From positions 523,934-587,933 of the forward strand of contig NZ_BMXP01000001.1 of assembly GCF_014651815.1 (NCBI RefSeq): a stretch of 64,000 bases of DNA, in the 5' to 3' direction. Both the position numbers and the translations under genes were made by a program. Of this stretch, positions 8,145 through 17,665 are shown in pieces (position 1 is the first letter of the stretch; every line of letters starts with the position of its first letter). A model generated the notes under the pieces. It had not been told where the DNA came from and searched no databases. It saw nothing but the letters and a program-made list of their open reading frames with translations. The stretch is from Alteromonas halophila. Its GTDB lineage: Bacteria; Pseudomonadota; Gammaproteobacteria; Enterobacterales; Alteromonadaceae.

Positions 8145-10888
8145 TGAATTTTGACCAAATTATAAAGGGTATCCTCTCAAAATTTGCACGCTCACGCATC
8201 GTATTTTGGCAGGACGAAGACCACGAGTTCACTGATCAGATAGATGATATTGCTGTATTAATGCGAGAAGACGGCATTCAATTTTTAAAGCTGGGCAATG
8301 CCTCCGAGTTAGAAGTAAAACAATTACTTGAACTTAAGCAGCCCCTGGACAAATTTCTGCTGTATAGCAATGCGTCAATAAATGCCCCAAAGCGGGACTG
8401 GCTCTATGATATACGCCAGTATGCTTCACATTTTTACGCAGACTCCAGTGCCATTATTTTGAATGAGCTGGGTATGCGTATGGAGTTTAGGCAAGATATC
8501 AGCCGCTACAAGCGTTTTTTTGGCAATAAGCAGCGTTACAACAAATTAAAAAAACTACTTCCGGAAAATGCTGGCAAAGAGCTTCTCGAGCTTGCGCTGA
8601 TAGCTGTCTTGCTGAAAGTAGAAACCGTCAGTTTCAGTGCTGTGATCCATCAGTTATTTGATGCCTATGCCAACAAGCCTGAAGACGCGACGCAGTTACT
8701 GGATGAGCTGGAGAAATACGACCTAGCAAAGCCGTTTTGGGGCTTTGTGGTTGCGGAATTCGGTTACATTGAACCATCGCTATGGCAGTGCGACGGCATC
8801 TCAGACAACGATGCTGATAAAGATAAACAGCCTTCTTTACATATATTGTTGATTAAACTGTTGGTGACTGATTGCTTCCAGGCAATACAGTCCGCTGGAG
8901 TAGATGCAGTGACCAGCAAGTTTGGTCAAAGCCTGTCAGCGCATATTCTACCTATGAAAGTAGACCGGGACATCTATGACCAGCTCTCTTCCACATTGCA
9001 GGGTAAGGTGGCGAATAGTGCAGCAAAACGCGCAGGTATTATCAATTTTGTTGCAAACTGGCGAGAGAACCGAACACTGGCATCAAGCTATAATACAATT
9101 GCAAGTGACATTGCAGCGGAACTTGAAATATCCAGCAAATTAGCCGAACTGTCTCACCCAAAGAAGCTGCTACACGTTGAAACATTCAAAGAAGCTGACC
9201 AACAATTACTGAAGACGCTTGCCAAAGACTTACCTGCTTTCACGCGCACAGAGGTCGACGATTGGATAAAAACGCGCCTGCGTGGCCATTGGTGTGTAGC
9301 TACCGAAAACTTTGCACCTATGTATAAGGCACTTAAAGCCGCACGTCATTTCTATGAGTTAAAAGAAAAGCATGCTGATGGCTTTGATTTTCTAAGTTGT
9401 AAGCAGATGTACGCAGCATATACCGAAGAGTTGTACCAGTTTGATTTTGCGTACCGGGTATTCTGTGAGAACTGTATTGAGCTCAATAAGACAGACGGCG
9501 GTGACTTACTGAAAGCTACCGGGCTGGTCGACGACATCGAGCGACTTTACGTTGACTGGTACTTGCATGATCTCGCTGTCGTTTGGGGCAAGCTGGTTGA
9601 TAACGAGTCATTATTAGATAGCTGGAAACTTACTGATGTTAATAGCCAGCAGGAGTTCTTTAATCATGAGGTTGAAAACCTTTTGAGCAATGGGCCGGTC
9701 AAGCGTGTATTCGTTATTATATCTGATGCTCTTCGCTATGAAGTGGCGAATGAAATTGGTCAGCAGATCAATGATGAAAAGCGTTACCAGGCAAAGCTTC
9801 ACTCTCAACTAGGCGTGGTGCCCAGCTACACCCAGTTGGGGATGGGAAGCTTGCTTCCACATAAAATAATGACCAGCCACTTAGGTACAACAGTGGAATA
9901 CCGCGCTGATGGCTTATCGGTGCATGGATTAGAAAACCGCAATAAGATATTGGCTAAGCACAACGGCGCAGCGTTTAAAGCAAACGATGTGTTGAACTGG
10001 ACCAATCAGGAAGGTCGTGAGAAAGTTCGGGATTTGGAGGTAGTTTACATCTATCACGACAACATTGACGCGATTGGTGATAAACACGTTACTGAGAACC
10101 TGACCTTTGAAGCTGCCCGCAATGCGATTAGTGAAATTAAGAACTTGGTGTCTCGCATAATAAACCGCCTCAATGGTAGCCGCGTTATTGTGACTGCTGA
10201 TCACGGGTTCCTGTTTAAAATGACCGATGTGACCGATTCGGATAAGACCTCTTACGGGGTCAAACCTGATGGCGCAGTCGAAGCTAAAAAACGCTATGTA
10301 ATCGGCACCAAGTTACCTGCTACTAGTTATTACTGGACGGGACGTTTAGCCAATACTGCTGGAATTGATGCGGCGAGCGGCGATAATGCCGAGTTCATTG
10401 TACCGCGTGGCAGTAATCGGTTTAACTTTGTGGGGGGAGCCAAGTTTATACACGGCGGGATCATGCCTCAGGAAATCTGTGTGCCAGTGTTGCATGTGCG
10501 GGAGTTAGACACAAAAGCTCAAACGAAACACGCGAAACAAAAAGTGGGCGTTGTGCCATTAAATAGCCCGGTGAGGCTCGTCAGTAACATTGACCGTATT
10601 CAGCTCCTGCAAACCGATGCTGTGGGCGATAAGTTCAAAGCCAGAGAGCTGGACCTTTGGATTGAATCGCCGGAAGGCATGCGAATGAGTGCTGTCGAAA
10701 AAGTGCTATTTGATTCCACGTCCGACAAGTTAGATGAGCGCAAGCGTAACGTGTCGATGAAGCTTGAAGGTAGCGGCTTTGACCGTAACCTGAGCTACAA
10801 ACTGATTTTGAAAGATACTGATGCCAGTCAGTCTATGGCAACACATACAGTGACGATTGACTTGGCCATTGAAGATGACTTTTTCTAG
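8144..10888 (+). CDS. pglZ: BREX-1 PglZ, alkaline-phosphatase-superfamily protein
   Basis: PglZ is a core BREX protein of the alkaline phosphatase/phosphodiesterase superfamily, required for both methylation and phage exclusion. This copy has 914 residues. The metal-binding core is visible: the first Asp in VFVIISDALRYEV near residue 520 and the Asp-His pair in VTADHGFLFK near 682. The N-terminal half has no recognisable catalytic motif, as in the BREX-1 form of the protein. The start overlaps the helicase stop (TAATG) and brxL begins 15 nt downstream. No truncation or frameshift is seen. Confidence 0.92.
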   Translation: MNFDQIIKGILSKFARSRIVFWQDEDHEFTDQIDDIAVLMREDGIQFLKLGNASELEVKQLLELKQPLDKFLLYSNASINAPKRDWLYDIRQYASHFYADSSAIILNELGMRMEFRQDISRYKRFFGNKQRYNKLKKLLPENAGKELLELALIAVLLKVETVSFSAVIHQLFDAYANKPEDATQLLDELEKYDLAKPFWGFVVAEFGYIEPSLWQCDGISDNDADKDKQPSLHILLIKLLVTDCFQAIQSAGVDAVTSKFGQSLSAHILPMKVDRDIYDQLSSTLQGKVANSAAKRAGIINFVANWRENRTLASSYNTIASDIAAELEISSKLAELSHPKKLLHVETFKEADQQLLKTLAKDLPAFTRTEVDDWIKTRLRGHWCVATENFAPMYKALKAARHFYELKEKHADGFDFLSCKQMYAAYTEELYQFDFAYRVFCENCIELNKTDGGDLLKATGLVDDIERLYVDWYLHDLAVVWGKLVDNESLLDSWKLTDVNSQQEFFNHEVENLLSNGPVKRVFVIISDALRYEVANEIGQQINDEKRYQAKLHSQLGVVPSYTQLGMGSLLPHKIMTSHLGTTVEYRADGLSVHGLENRNKILAKHNGAAFKANDVLNWTNQEGREKVRDLEVVYIYHDNIDAIGDKHVTENLTFEAARNAISEIKNLVSRIINRLNGSRVIVTADHGFLFKMTDVTDSDKTSYGVKPDGAVEAKKRYVIGTKLPATSYYWTGRLANTAGIDAASGDNAEFIVPRGSNRFNFVGGAKFIHGGIMPQEICVPVLHVRELDTKAQTKHAKQKVGVVPLNSPVRLVSNIDRIQLLQTDAVGDKFKARELDLWIESPEGMRMSAVEKVLFDSTSDKLDERKRNVSMKLEGSGFDRNLSYKLILKDTDASQSMATHTVTIDLAIEDDFF

Positions 10889-10903
10889 GGAGAATACGGG
10901 TAA

Positions 10904-12964
10904 ATGACTATCAAGAATAATGAAGCAAGTGATATCCGTAGCCAGGATCTGGATGAGTTACTTATCACAGAGTTCAAAGGGAGAGTCGTCAGGAAAGACC
11001 TGACTAAACAGTTAAAAGAGGGGGCGAACGTCCCCGTATATGTACTTGAATATTTACTAGGCATGTACTGCTCAGCCGCTGACGACGAACTTATTCAAGA
11101 GGGCCTGAAAAACGTCAAAAAGATCCTGACCGAGAACTATGTTCGTCCTGATGAAGCAGAAAAAGCAAAGTCGTTGATTCGGGAAAAAGGCACACATAAG
11201 GTAATAGATAAAGTTACTGTAAAGCTTAATCAGAAAAAAGATGTTTATGAGGCGAGCCTTTCCAACCTCGGTATCAAAGATGCGGTCGTTCCGAATAAAA
11301 TAGTCAAAGAGAATGAGAAGCTTTTGACCGGAGGAATCTGGTGCATCATCACGATCAGTTACTTCTATGAGGAGGGCCAGAAAGTATCGCCGTTTAGTAT
11401 TCTGAATTTAAAGCCAATTCAAATGCCATCTATGAATATGGTCGAGATTTACAGTGCACGCTCAAACTTTACAACGGAGCAGTGGATAGATTTACTACTT
11501 CGCTCGATAGGCATGGAGCCATCAAACCTTGAACAACGCACAAAATGGCATTTAATTGCGCGTATGATTCCTTTTGTTGAAAATAATTATAATGTCTGTG
11601 AGCTTGGTCCCAGAGGTACTGGTAAGTCCCATGTATACAAGGAATGCTCTCCAAACTCGTTACTTGTTTCTGGCGGACAATCTACCGTAGCTAACTTGTT
11701 TTATAATATGTCATCACGCCAGATAGGTTTGGTGGGTATGTGGGATGTCGTTGCTTTTGATGAAGTAGCAGGGATACGTTTTAAAGACAAAGACGGCATC
11801 CAAATCATGAAAGACTACATGGCATCAGGCTCTTTCTCCCGAGGTCGAGACTCGATTGAGGCAAAAGCTTCTATGGTGTTTGTAGGTAATATTGACCACA
11901 GTGTAGAAACGCTGGTTAAAACGAGCCACCTATTGGCGCCATTTCCCCCCGAAATGATTGATTCTGCGTACTTTGATCGTTTTCATGCTTATATTCCGGG
12001 GTGGGAAATACCTAAAATGCGACCTGAATTTTTCACTGACAGGTTCGGGTTGATTACCGATTATCTTGCTGAGTACATGCGCGAAATGCGCAAAACTACA
12101 TTCTCCGACGCAATCGACAAGTACTTTAAGCTTGGCAACAACCTCAATCAACGTGATGTAATCGGTGTTCGCAGAACAACTTCAGGTTTGTTGAAGCTGC
12201 TACATCCACATGCTGAGTACGACAAAGAAGACGTTAGAGTGTGCTTAACTTACGCCTTAGAAGTTCGTCGCAGGGTAAAGGAGCAGCTAAAGAAAATAGG
12301 TGGAATGGAATTTTTCGATGTGAACTTCAGTTACATCGACAACGAATCTCATGAGGAGTTTTTCGTTGGGGTACCAGAACAGGGCGGTTCAGAACTTATT
12401 CCTCGTGGAATTCCCAAGCCCGGCGTAGTCCATTTTGTTACTGAAGGTGCATTAGGCAAGTTGGGCGTATTTCGACTCGAAACACAAATGACAGCAGGAA
12501 ATGGAAAGCATTCAACCTCAGGCTTCGGGTCCGATAGCACTGCGAAGGAACAGGTGAGGGTAGGATTCGAGTATTTCAAAGGCAACCTCAACCGTATCGC
12601 CGCCAATACGAAGTACTCAGAGCATGAATTTCATCTGCATTTTGTCGACCTACAGAACAGTGGCAACAGCCACAGTGCGAGCCTTGCGTCTTTGGTCGCT
12701 AGCTGTTCAATTCTGCTTAACAAACCGATACAGGAGTCAATGATAGTTTTGGGTAGCATGACATTGGGCGGTGTTGTAAACCCGGTGCAGGATTTGGCTT
12801 CTAGTATGCAGGTCGCTTTAGAAGCAGGAGCTACAAAGGCCTTGTTACCAATGGCGTCAGCGTCTGATATTCCAAGTGTTCCAGCAGAAACTTTTACGAA
12901 GTTTCAGGTGAGCTTCTACAACGATCCAGTTGATGCAGTTTATAAGGCGCTGGGTGTGTCATAA
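10904..12964 (+). CDS. brxL: BREX-1 Lon-like protease/ATPase BrxL
   Basis: BrxL closes the type I BREX operon. It has a Lon-like AAA+ ATPase and a C-terminal Lon-type protease fold, and forms DNA-binding ring assemblies. In this 686-residue copy Walker A is GPRGTGKS near residue 235 and Walker B is VVAFDEVAG near 281. The protease-like part has NSGNSHSASLASL near 584 and EAGATKALLP near 640, which place a Ser and a Lys as in the Lon dyad. It starts 15 nt after pglZ behind a GGGAGAA ribosome site (10888-10894). It is the last gene of the operon; the next 209 nt contain no gene and no clear terminator. Confidence 0.92.
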   Translation: MTIKNNEASDIRSQDLDELLITEFKGRVVRKDLTKQLKEGANVPVYVLEYLLGMYCSAADDELIQEGLKNVKKILTENYVRPDEAEKAKSLIREKGTHKVIDKVTVKLNQKKDVYEASLSNLGIKDAVVPNKIVKENEKLLTGGIWCIITISYFYEEGQKVSPFSILNLKPIQMPSMNMVEIYSARSNFTTEQWIDLLLRSIGMEPSNLEQRTKWHLIARMIPFVENNYNVCELGPRGTGKSHVYKECSPNSLLVSGGQSTVANLFYNMSSRQIGLVGMWDVVAFDEVAGIRFKDKDGIQIMKDYMASGSFSRGRDSIEAKASMVFVGNIDHSVETLVKTSHLLAPFPPEMIDSAYFDRFHAYIPGWEIPKMRPEFFTDRFGLITDYLAEYMREMRKTTFSDAIDKYFKLGNNLNQRDVIGVRRTTSGLLKLLHPHAEYDKEDVRVCLTYALEVRRRVKEQLKKIGGMEFFDVNFSYIDNESHEEFFVGVPEQGGSELIPRGIPKPGVVHFVTEGALGKLGVFRLETQMTAGNGKHSTSGFGSDSTAKEQVRVGFEYFKGNLNRIAANTKYSEHEFHLHFVDLQNSGNSHSASLASLVASCSILLNKPIQESMIVLGSMTLGGVVNPVQDLASSMQVALEAGATKALLPMASASDIPSVPAETFTKFQVSFYNDPVDAVYKALGVS

Positions 12965-13173
12965 GGCAAGTCAGAAAGAGCGCGGAGCATTAAGTTTTAA
13001 TGTGGGCAGGTAGTCTTAAAAATCAAGATTAAGTGGGATAGAAGTAATTAGTTTAAGAGATTGACTCAAACTTTGCTTACAAAAAAGAATCACTTCCGGG
13101 GCTTTACAGAGTGGCGTCATGTACCGGACCACTACACCTGTTTCTTAAGCATTGATATGCAAAGAGAGGCCAT

Positions 13174-13683
13174 TTGAACAACGTTCACATTCGCGAAGCG
13201 TCCGAGCAGGACTGGCCAGCCATCTGGCCCATTTTTAAGCACATTGCCCGCGAGGGAAAAACCTACGCGTTTTCCTCTGATATTTCGATGGAGGAAGCAA
13301 AGCAGCAGTGGTTATTGTCTCCACGCCTGACCTTTGTCGCTGAGTCAGATGGCGTAATTGTGGGGACCTATTACCTCAAAACGAATTTTGCAGGGCCGGG
13401 CAGCCATGTGTGCAACTGTGGTTATATGGTATCAGCGCAAGCACGTGGGCAGGGTATAGCGACAGAATTGTGTAAGCACTCCCAGCGTGTTGCCTGTGAA
13501 CTTGGTTACAGGGCAATGCAGTTTAACTATGTCGCGTCCACCAATACCGGTGCAATAGCGCTGTGGAAAAAGCTAGGTTATGACATCGTCGGCACGCTGC
13601 CTCAGGCTTTTTACCATCCGCAGTCAGGGTACATTGATGCATTCGTTATGTATAAGTGGCTTTCGTCACCGGCTGCCCGTTAA
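13174..13683 (+). CDS. GNAT family N-acetyltransferase
   Basis: A 169-residue GNAT acetyltransferase, an acetyl-CoA-dependent enzyme whose substrate is unknown. The acetyl-CoA loop is visible in SAQARGQGIATELCKHS (near residues 87-103), followed by the typical late segment NTGAIALWKKLGYDIVGTLP. The start is a TTG at 13174 preceded by an AGAGAGG ribosome site at 13162-13168; no ATG fits the N-terminus IREASEQDWPAIWPIF. It lies between the BREX operon and nadK (convergent) and is probably transcribed on its own. Confidence 0.8.
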   Translation: MNNVHIREASEQDWPAIWPIFKHIAREGKTYAFSSDISMEEAKQQWLLSPRLTFVAESDGVIVGTYYLKTNFAGPGSHVCNCGYMVSAQARGQGIATELCKHSQRVACELGYRAMQFNYVASTNTGAIALWKKLGYDIVGTLPQAFYHPQSGYIDAFVMYKWLSSPAAR

Positions 13684-13722
13684 TACACGCACCTTGCTGT
13701 GGGTATCCACAATGCTGAACCA

Positions 13723-14598
13723 TCAGTAAAGCTTGCTGCCCCAGTCCAGCTTATTTCGTAACACGGTAAAGTAGTTATAGCCTTTGGGGTGAACCAGCGA
13801 CAGGGTATCCTGACTTTTGTTGACGGTAATTTCATCCCCAGGGAGGACCGGCAGCACAATGTGGCTGTCACAGCTGGCTTGCAGGGAATCGCTGTTCACT
13901 TTAGATACGCGCATGGCGACCACACTGTTAGAGTCAACGACAATAGGCCGTGAACTCAATGTGTGAGGGAACATGGGAACCAGTGTCAGCGCATCCAGGT
14001 GCGGCATTAATATTGGGCCGCCGCCAGACAGCGAGTAGGCCGTCGAGCCTGTGGGGGAGGCGACGATCAGGCCGTCCGACCGCTGGCTAAACGCAAACTG
14101 GCCATCAATATACACCTCAAATTCCATCATGTGCGCCACTTTACCGTGGTGAAGGACGACTTCGTTAACCGCTGAGTTACTGCTTTTTAGTTTCTGATGA
14201 CGAAAAACGCTGACATCCAGCAAAAAGCGTTGTTCAACCACGCATTCACCGGCGAAGATAAGGTTCATCTGCTCGACAATATCATCAGGGTTGATATCAG
14301 TGAGGAAGCCCAGGTTGCCCCGGTTAACGCCTACCACGTGCACATCAAACCGCGCCAGGACCCGCGCAGCGCCAAGCATACTGCCATCGCCACCAATAAC
14401 AACGGCCAGGTCTGCCTGTTTACCAATGGTCACCAGATCACACACAGGAATGCTATTGGCTTCGACATCTGCCGCAAGCGATTCTTCAATCAGAATGTCG
14501 CAGCCTTTTTCGGTTAAAAATCCGATGAGTACTTCTAAGCTGTCACTGGTGCCTTCGTGCTGAGGCTTGCCGATTAGGCCGACGGTGGAGTAGGGCAT
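13723..14598 (-). CDS. nadK: NAD kinase
   Basis: ATP-dependent NAD kinase, making NADP from NAD in the cytoplasm. The 291-residue length is normal. The nucleotide-binding GGDGS motif is at residues 69-73 and the conserved [15 protein letters not shown] segment is in the C-terminal half. It is the last gene of a - strand series, 71 nt after the 3-hydroxybutyrate dehydrogenase. In E. coli nadK lies back to back with grpE; here about 15 kb separates them, although orientation relative to grpE is kept. Confidence 0.95.
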   Translation of the reverse strand: MPYSTVGLIGKPQHEGTSDSLEVLIGFLTEKGCDILIEESLAADVEANSIPVCDLVTIGKQADLAVVIGGDGSMLGAARVLARFDVHVVGVNRGNLGFLTDINPDDIVEQMNLIFAGECVVEQRFLLDVSVFRHQKLKSSNSAVNEVVLHHGKVAHMMEFEVYIDGQFAFSQRSDGLIVASPTGSTAYSLSGGGPILMPHLDALTLVPMFPHTLSSRPIVVDSNSVVAMRVSKVNSDSLQASCDSHIVLPVLPGDEITVNKSQDTLSLVHPKGYNYFTVLRNKLDWGSKLY

Positions 14599-14669
14599 GG
14601 TGTACTAACGTCCTTTCCTTGTTTCTGGTCAGGACATTAGCACACAAATTAAGGCTTGTGAAAGCAGGG

Positions 14670-15437
14670 TTAGCGCGCTGTCCAGCCGCCGTCCAGAATC
14701 ATCGTTTGTCCCGTGATGTTTCGTGCTGCAGGTGAGATCAAAAATGCGGCAGTGCCTGCCAGTTCCTCAATACTGATAAACTGTTTTTTGGGCATAGGCT
14801 CCAGCATGATTTTATTGATCACCTCTTCTTCCGTGAGGTTGTTTTCTTTTGCCTGGGCGGCAATCTGCTGTTCTACAAGCGGCGTTTTTACATAGGCTGG
14901 ACACAGCGTGTTTATCGTTACGTCGCAGTCGCCCGTTTCCAGTGCAACAGTCTTCGCAAAGCCAAGCAGGCCATGCTTCGCCGCGACATACGCAGACTTG
15001 TATGGTGAAGCAACCACCGAGTGAATCGACCCAACGTTTATAATCCTGCCAAAGTTACGTTCGCGCATGCCCGGCAAAAAAGCCTGAGTGAGTAGCGCAG
15101 GGCCGACCAGCATAATATTAATCAACTGTTGCCATTTATGGGGCGGGAATGAATCGAGCTTCTCCACATGCTGAATGCCGGCATTATTGACCAGAATATC
15201 CACCGGCGTATCTGCAAGCTGCTCTCTGACTTGTGCAATTTGTTCAGCATCACAGACGTCCACTGTGACCGCCTGCGCAGAACCACCGTTATTCTTCAGG
15301 CTCTGGGCGGCATCCTGGGCAGCATTCTGATTGATGTCGGCAATGATAATATGGTGGCCTGACTCAGCCAGCTTTTCTGCAATGCCATAACCAATGCCAC
15401 TGGCACCGCCTGTGATAAATACATTGTATGACGCCAT
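14670..15437 (-). CDS. bdhA: 3-hydroxybutyrate dehydrogenase (SDR family)
   Basis: Short-chain dehydrogenase of 255 residues that most probably oxidises D-3-hydroxybutyrate to acetoacetate with NAD. The nucleotide-binding motif is GGASGIG at residues 10-16. The active-site residues are Ser137, Tyr150 and Lys154, and NNAGIQHVEKL near 84-94 is characteristic of this subfamily. The gene starts one base after the stop of the PHB-depolymerase-like gene, so the two are co-transcribed. This neighbourhood, with depolymerase, second esterase and permease, supports the substrate assignment over a generic SDR. Confidence 0.85.
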   Translation of the reverse strand: MASYNVFITGGASGIGYGIAEKLAESGHHIIIADINQNAAQDAAQSLKNNGGSAQAVTVDVCDAEQIAQVREQLADTPVDILVNNAGIQHVEKLDSFPPHKWQQLINIMLVGPALLTQAFLPGMRERNFGRIINVGSIHSVVASPYKSAYVAAKHGLLGFAKTVALETGDCDVTINTLCPAYVKTPLVEQQIAAQAKENNLTEEEVINKIMLEPMPKKQFISIEELAGTAAFLISPAARNITGQTMILDGGWTAR

Positions 15438-15438
15438 T

Positions 15439-16449
15439 CTACTTCTCCTTCTCTGCGCCGTTACTTAACGCATTGACAATATTCGCAACGGCTTTCACCT
15501 GTTTCCCTTCGCGCGTGGCATACTCATCGCCGGTATAGCCCCACCAGTCCCAGCACCCCTGAGGATTAAGCGGCATAAACAGTGACTTTTTCGTTTGCGG
15601 GTAAACAACCACCATCTGATTATCGTCGGCCCAGCGGTTCAGCCCGGTATTATCGACATAGTCGCGACCAACGGCGTCGGCATACTGGTTACACCCATGA
15701 AAGCTGATATGTACACGGCACTGCGCACCTTCTTTACAACTGTCGGGAACGTACGCATAGCCGGTTTCAGCAAGCGTTTTTGCCGGCTCGCCACCGAGTT
15801 CTGCCTGACTGAAGCTCACTACGTCGCCACTTAGCGCATCATCAGGTTGTTGCAGGTTGCCAATCAGGTGGGTAAGTAACGCGCCTGCCGCATCGTAGTC
15901 ACAGTTACCAATGTAGGGAGATTCTGAGATAGTACAGGCAGTCCCTTTGTTTTTGGTGGGAAACAGGTGCGCAAACGGCTTATCGCTGACGTACTCAACC
16001 GCATCCTCACCTGCCCAGGCCACGTATTGCTGATTCAGCAAATCAGCGGCTGTGCGGGTCACTTTTTTGTCTTTTGACCCGTGAAGCAGCCACACTTTAC
16101 TGTCTTTGAGGTTATCAAGACTGGCCAGCTTGCCTTCATCAGCCCATTGCCGGGCTTTTTTATTTAAGGCATCGACGGGAATCGAGGATTCCACTTTATC
16201 AACGCACTGACTAAGCGCCGTGGTAATATCGTTCTGACCACAGTAATACGGACCTGCCGCGATCACGGCCGCGCCTTTCACCCAGTCACTGTGTGCCAGG
16301 TGAAACTGGGTGGCCATATATCCCCCCGAAGAAAGGCCCGACACAGTTACCGCATCGGTATTGAGGTTGAGGGCGGGTAACGAAGCCGCTGCGACAGCAC
16401 CGCCGCCCGAAAGCAAAAGGCCAGTCATCAAAATCGTTTTAATTTGCAT
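15439..16449 (-). CDS. secreted PHB depolymerase-family esterase
   Basis: A 336-residue alpha/beta hydrolase of the poly(3-hydroxybutyrate) depolymerase family. It has a signal peptide (residues 1-22, ending AVAAA). The nucleophile elbow GLSSGGYM has Ser40, and the conserved SFHGCNQY and WDWWGYTGDEYAT segments lie in the second half. It is exported and should cleave PHB or 3-hydroxybutyrate oligomers outside the cytoplasm. No substrate-binding domain of the large extracellular depolymerases is attached, so soluble oligomers may be the real substrate. It lies between the MetX-like esterase (14 nt upstream) and bdhA (1 nt downstream). Confidence 0.8.
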   Translation of the reverse strand: MQIKTILMTGLLLSGGGAVAAASLPALNLNTDAVTVSGLSSGGYMATQFHLAHSDWVKGAAVIAAGPYYCGQNDITTALSQCVDKVESSIPVDALNKKARQWADEGKLASLDNLKDSKVWLLHGSKDKKVTRTAADLLNQQYVAWAGEDAVEYVSDKPFAHLFPTKNKGTACTISESPYIGNCDYDAAGALLTHLIGNLQQPDDALSGDVVSFSQAELGGEPAKTLAETGYAYVPDSCKEGAQCRVHISFHGCNQYADAVGRDYVDNTGLNRWADDNQMVVVYPQTKKSLFMPLNPQGCWDWWGYTGDEYATREGKQVKAVANIVNALSNGAEKEK

Positions 16450-16463
16450 ATGTGTGATCCCGG

Positions 16464-17663
16464 TTATTCAGTTAAAAACGAAGCCAGACGTTGTGACTGC
16501 TGTTGTATGTCGACAACCCCTTCCAGGTGACCCAGCTCTCCTTCAAGCTCGGCATATTGCGTTGGTTTACCCATAGATGAAAGTGCGTCATGCGCACCTT
16601 TCGCCATGTAGGGCATAAGAAGTAAATCGGTAGACGCCGGTAAAAACAGGGTTTTCGCCTGAATTTTTTCAAGCCCGTCGTTAAGGTTTTTGCCGTGTCC
16701 TGCGACAAAAAGCTGACAGGCGCGAACCAGATAGAGCAGATGATTGGCGTCCATCTTTGCGGCGCGGGATTGTGCGCGTTGGGTCAGCCACTCAACAATA
16801 CTGTGGGTGTCCATAATGCTTTTTAAAGGCGCTTGCTCCAGTTGTTTATAGCCCAGCGTTTCGCCAACACGGTTGAAGTAATCGGGGTAGAGCGCATGCT
16901 GCGTGATCAGCATCAGTGCGTTGACCAGACCTTGTGTAGGGGGCGCGTCTTTTGTGTAGTGACCCTGTTGCCAGTTTGGGTCAAGACGAATGGGGTTGCC
17001 CCACTGCGCCAGTGCCGCTGTGCTCCATGCGTCACTTTCTGCGCTGCCAATTACTGATACCATTCGTTCCACCCAGTCTGGGTACGCGCTGGCCCACTCA
17101 ATAGCCTGCATAGAACCCATCGACGGGCCGACCACGGCATGCAGACGGCTGATACCTAATGATTCAAGCAGCGCTTTTTGGACATTAACAAAGTCGCGAA
17201 TCGTAACCACCGGGAAATCCGTTCCGTATGGCTGTCCGGTTTGTGGGTTAATGGTCGCAGGGCCGGTGGTGATCACGTTGTCATCATAGGCATTGAGATT
17301 AACCAGCGTATCGACACTGATGACAAAATATTTGTTAGTGTCGATAGCTTTGCCCGGGCCAATAATCGCATCCCAGTAACCGGCCGACTCATCCTGCGGT
17401 GAATATTTTCCTGCCGCATGAGAAGTACCGGAAAAATAATGGGTAATGAGAATGACATTGTCTTTTTTCTCATTCAGTTCGCCGTAACTCTCCCAGCCGA
17501 CCTTAACTGGTGAAATCGTCTCACCGCCAAAGGTGGTGTAGCTGTCCAGCGTGAATGTCTGCTTTTCAGTAAAAAGTGGTTTGACGGTGTCTGCCACTAC
17601 CGGACAACCAACAGTAGCGATAACGAGTAACCAACCTGTAACGATACGCGTAAACATATTCAC
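16464..17663 (-). CDS. secreted MetX-like alpha/beta hydrolase
   Basis: A 399-residue alpha/beta hydrolase resembling homoserine O-acetyltransferase (MetX) but with an N-terminal signal peptide (residues 1-24, ending PVVA), which argues against a role in methionine synthesis. The nucleophile elbow is VGPSMGSMQAIEWA with Ser181. A late Asp in PASTDLLLMP and a His in ELGHLEG would complete the triad. It sits between the permease (2 nt) and the PHB depolymerase (14 nt), so a role as periplasmic esterase on 3-hydroxyalkanoate esters is likely but inferred. Confidence 0.75.
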   Translation of the reverse strand: MNMFTRIVTGWLLVIATVGCPVVADTVKPLFTEKQTFTLDSYTTFGGETISPVKVGWESYGELNEKKDNVILITHYFSGTSHAAGKYSPQDESAGYWDAIIGPGKAIDTNKYFVISVDTLVNLNAYDDNVITTGPATINPQTGQPYGTDFPVVTIRDFVNVQKALLESLGISRLHAVVGPSMGSMQAIEWASAYPDWVERMVSVIGSAESDAWSTAALAQWGNPIRLDPNWQQGHYTKDAPPTQGLVNALMLITQHALYPDYFNRVGETLGYKQLEQAPLKSIMDTHSIVEWLTQRAQSRAAKMDANHLLYLVRACQLFVAGHGKNLNDGLEKIQAKTLFLPASTDLLLMPYMAKGAHDALSSMGKPTQYAELEGELGHLEGVVDIQQQSQRLASFLTE

Positions 17664-17665
17664 TC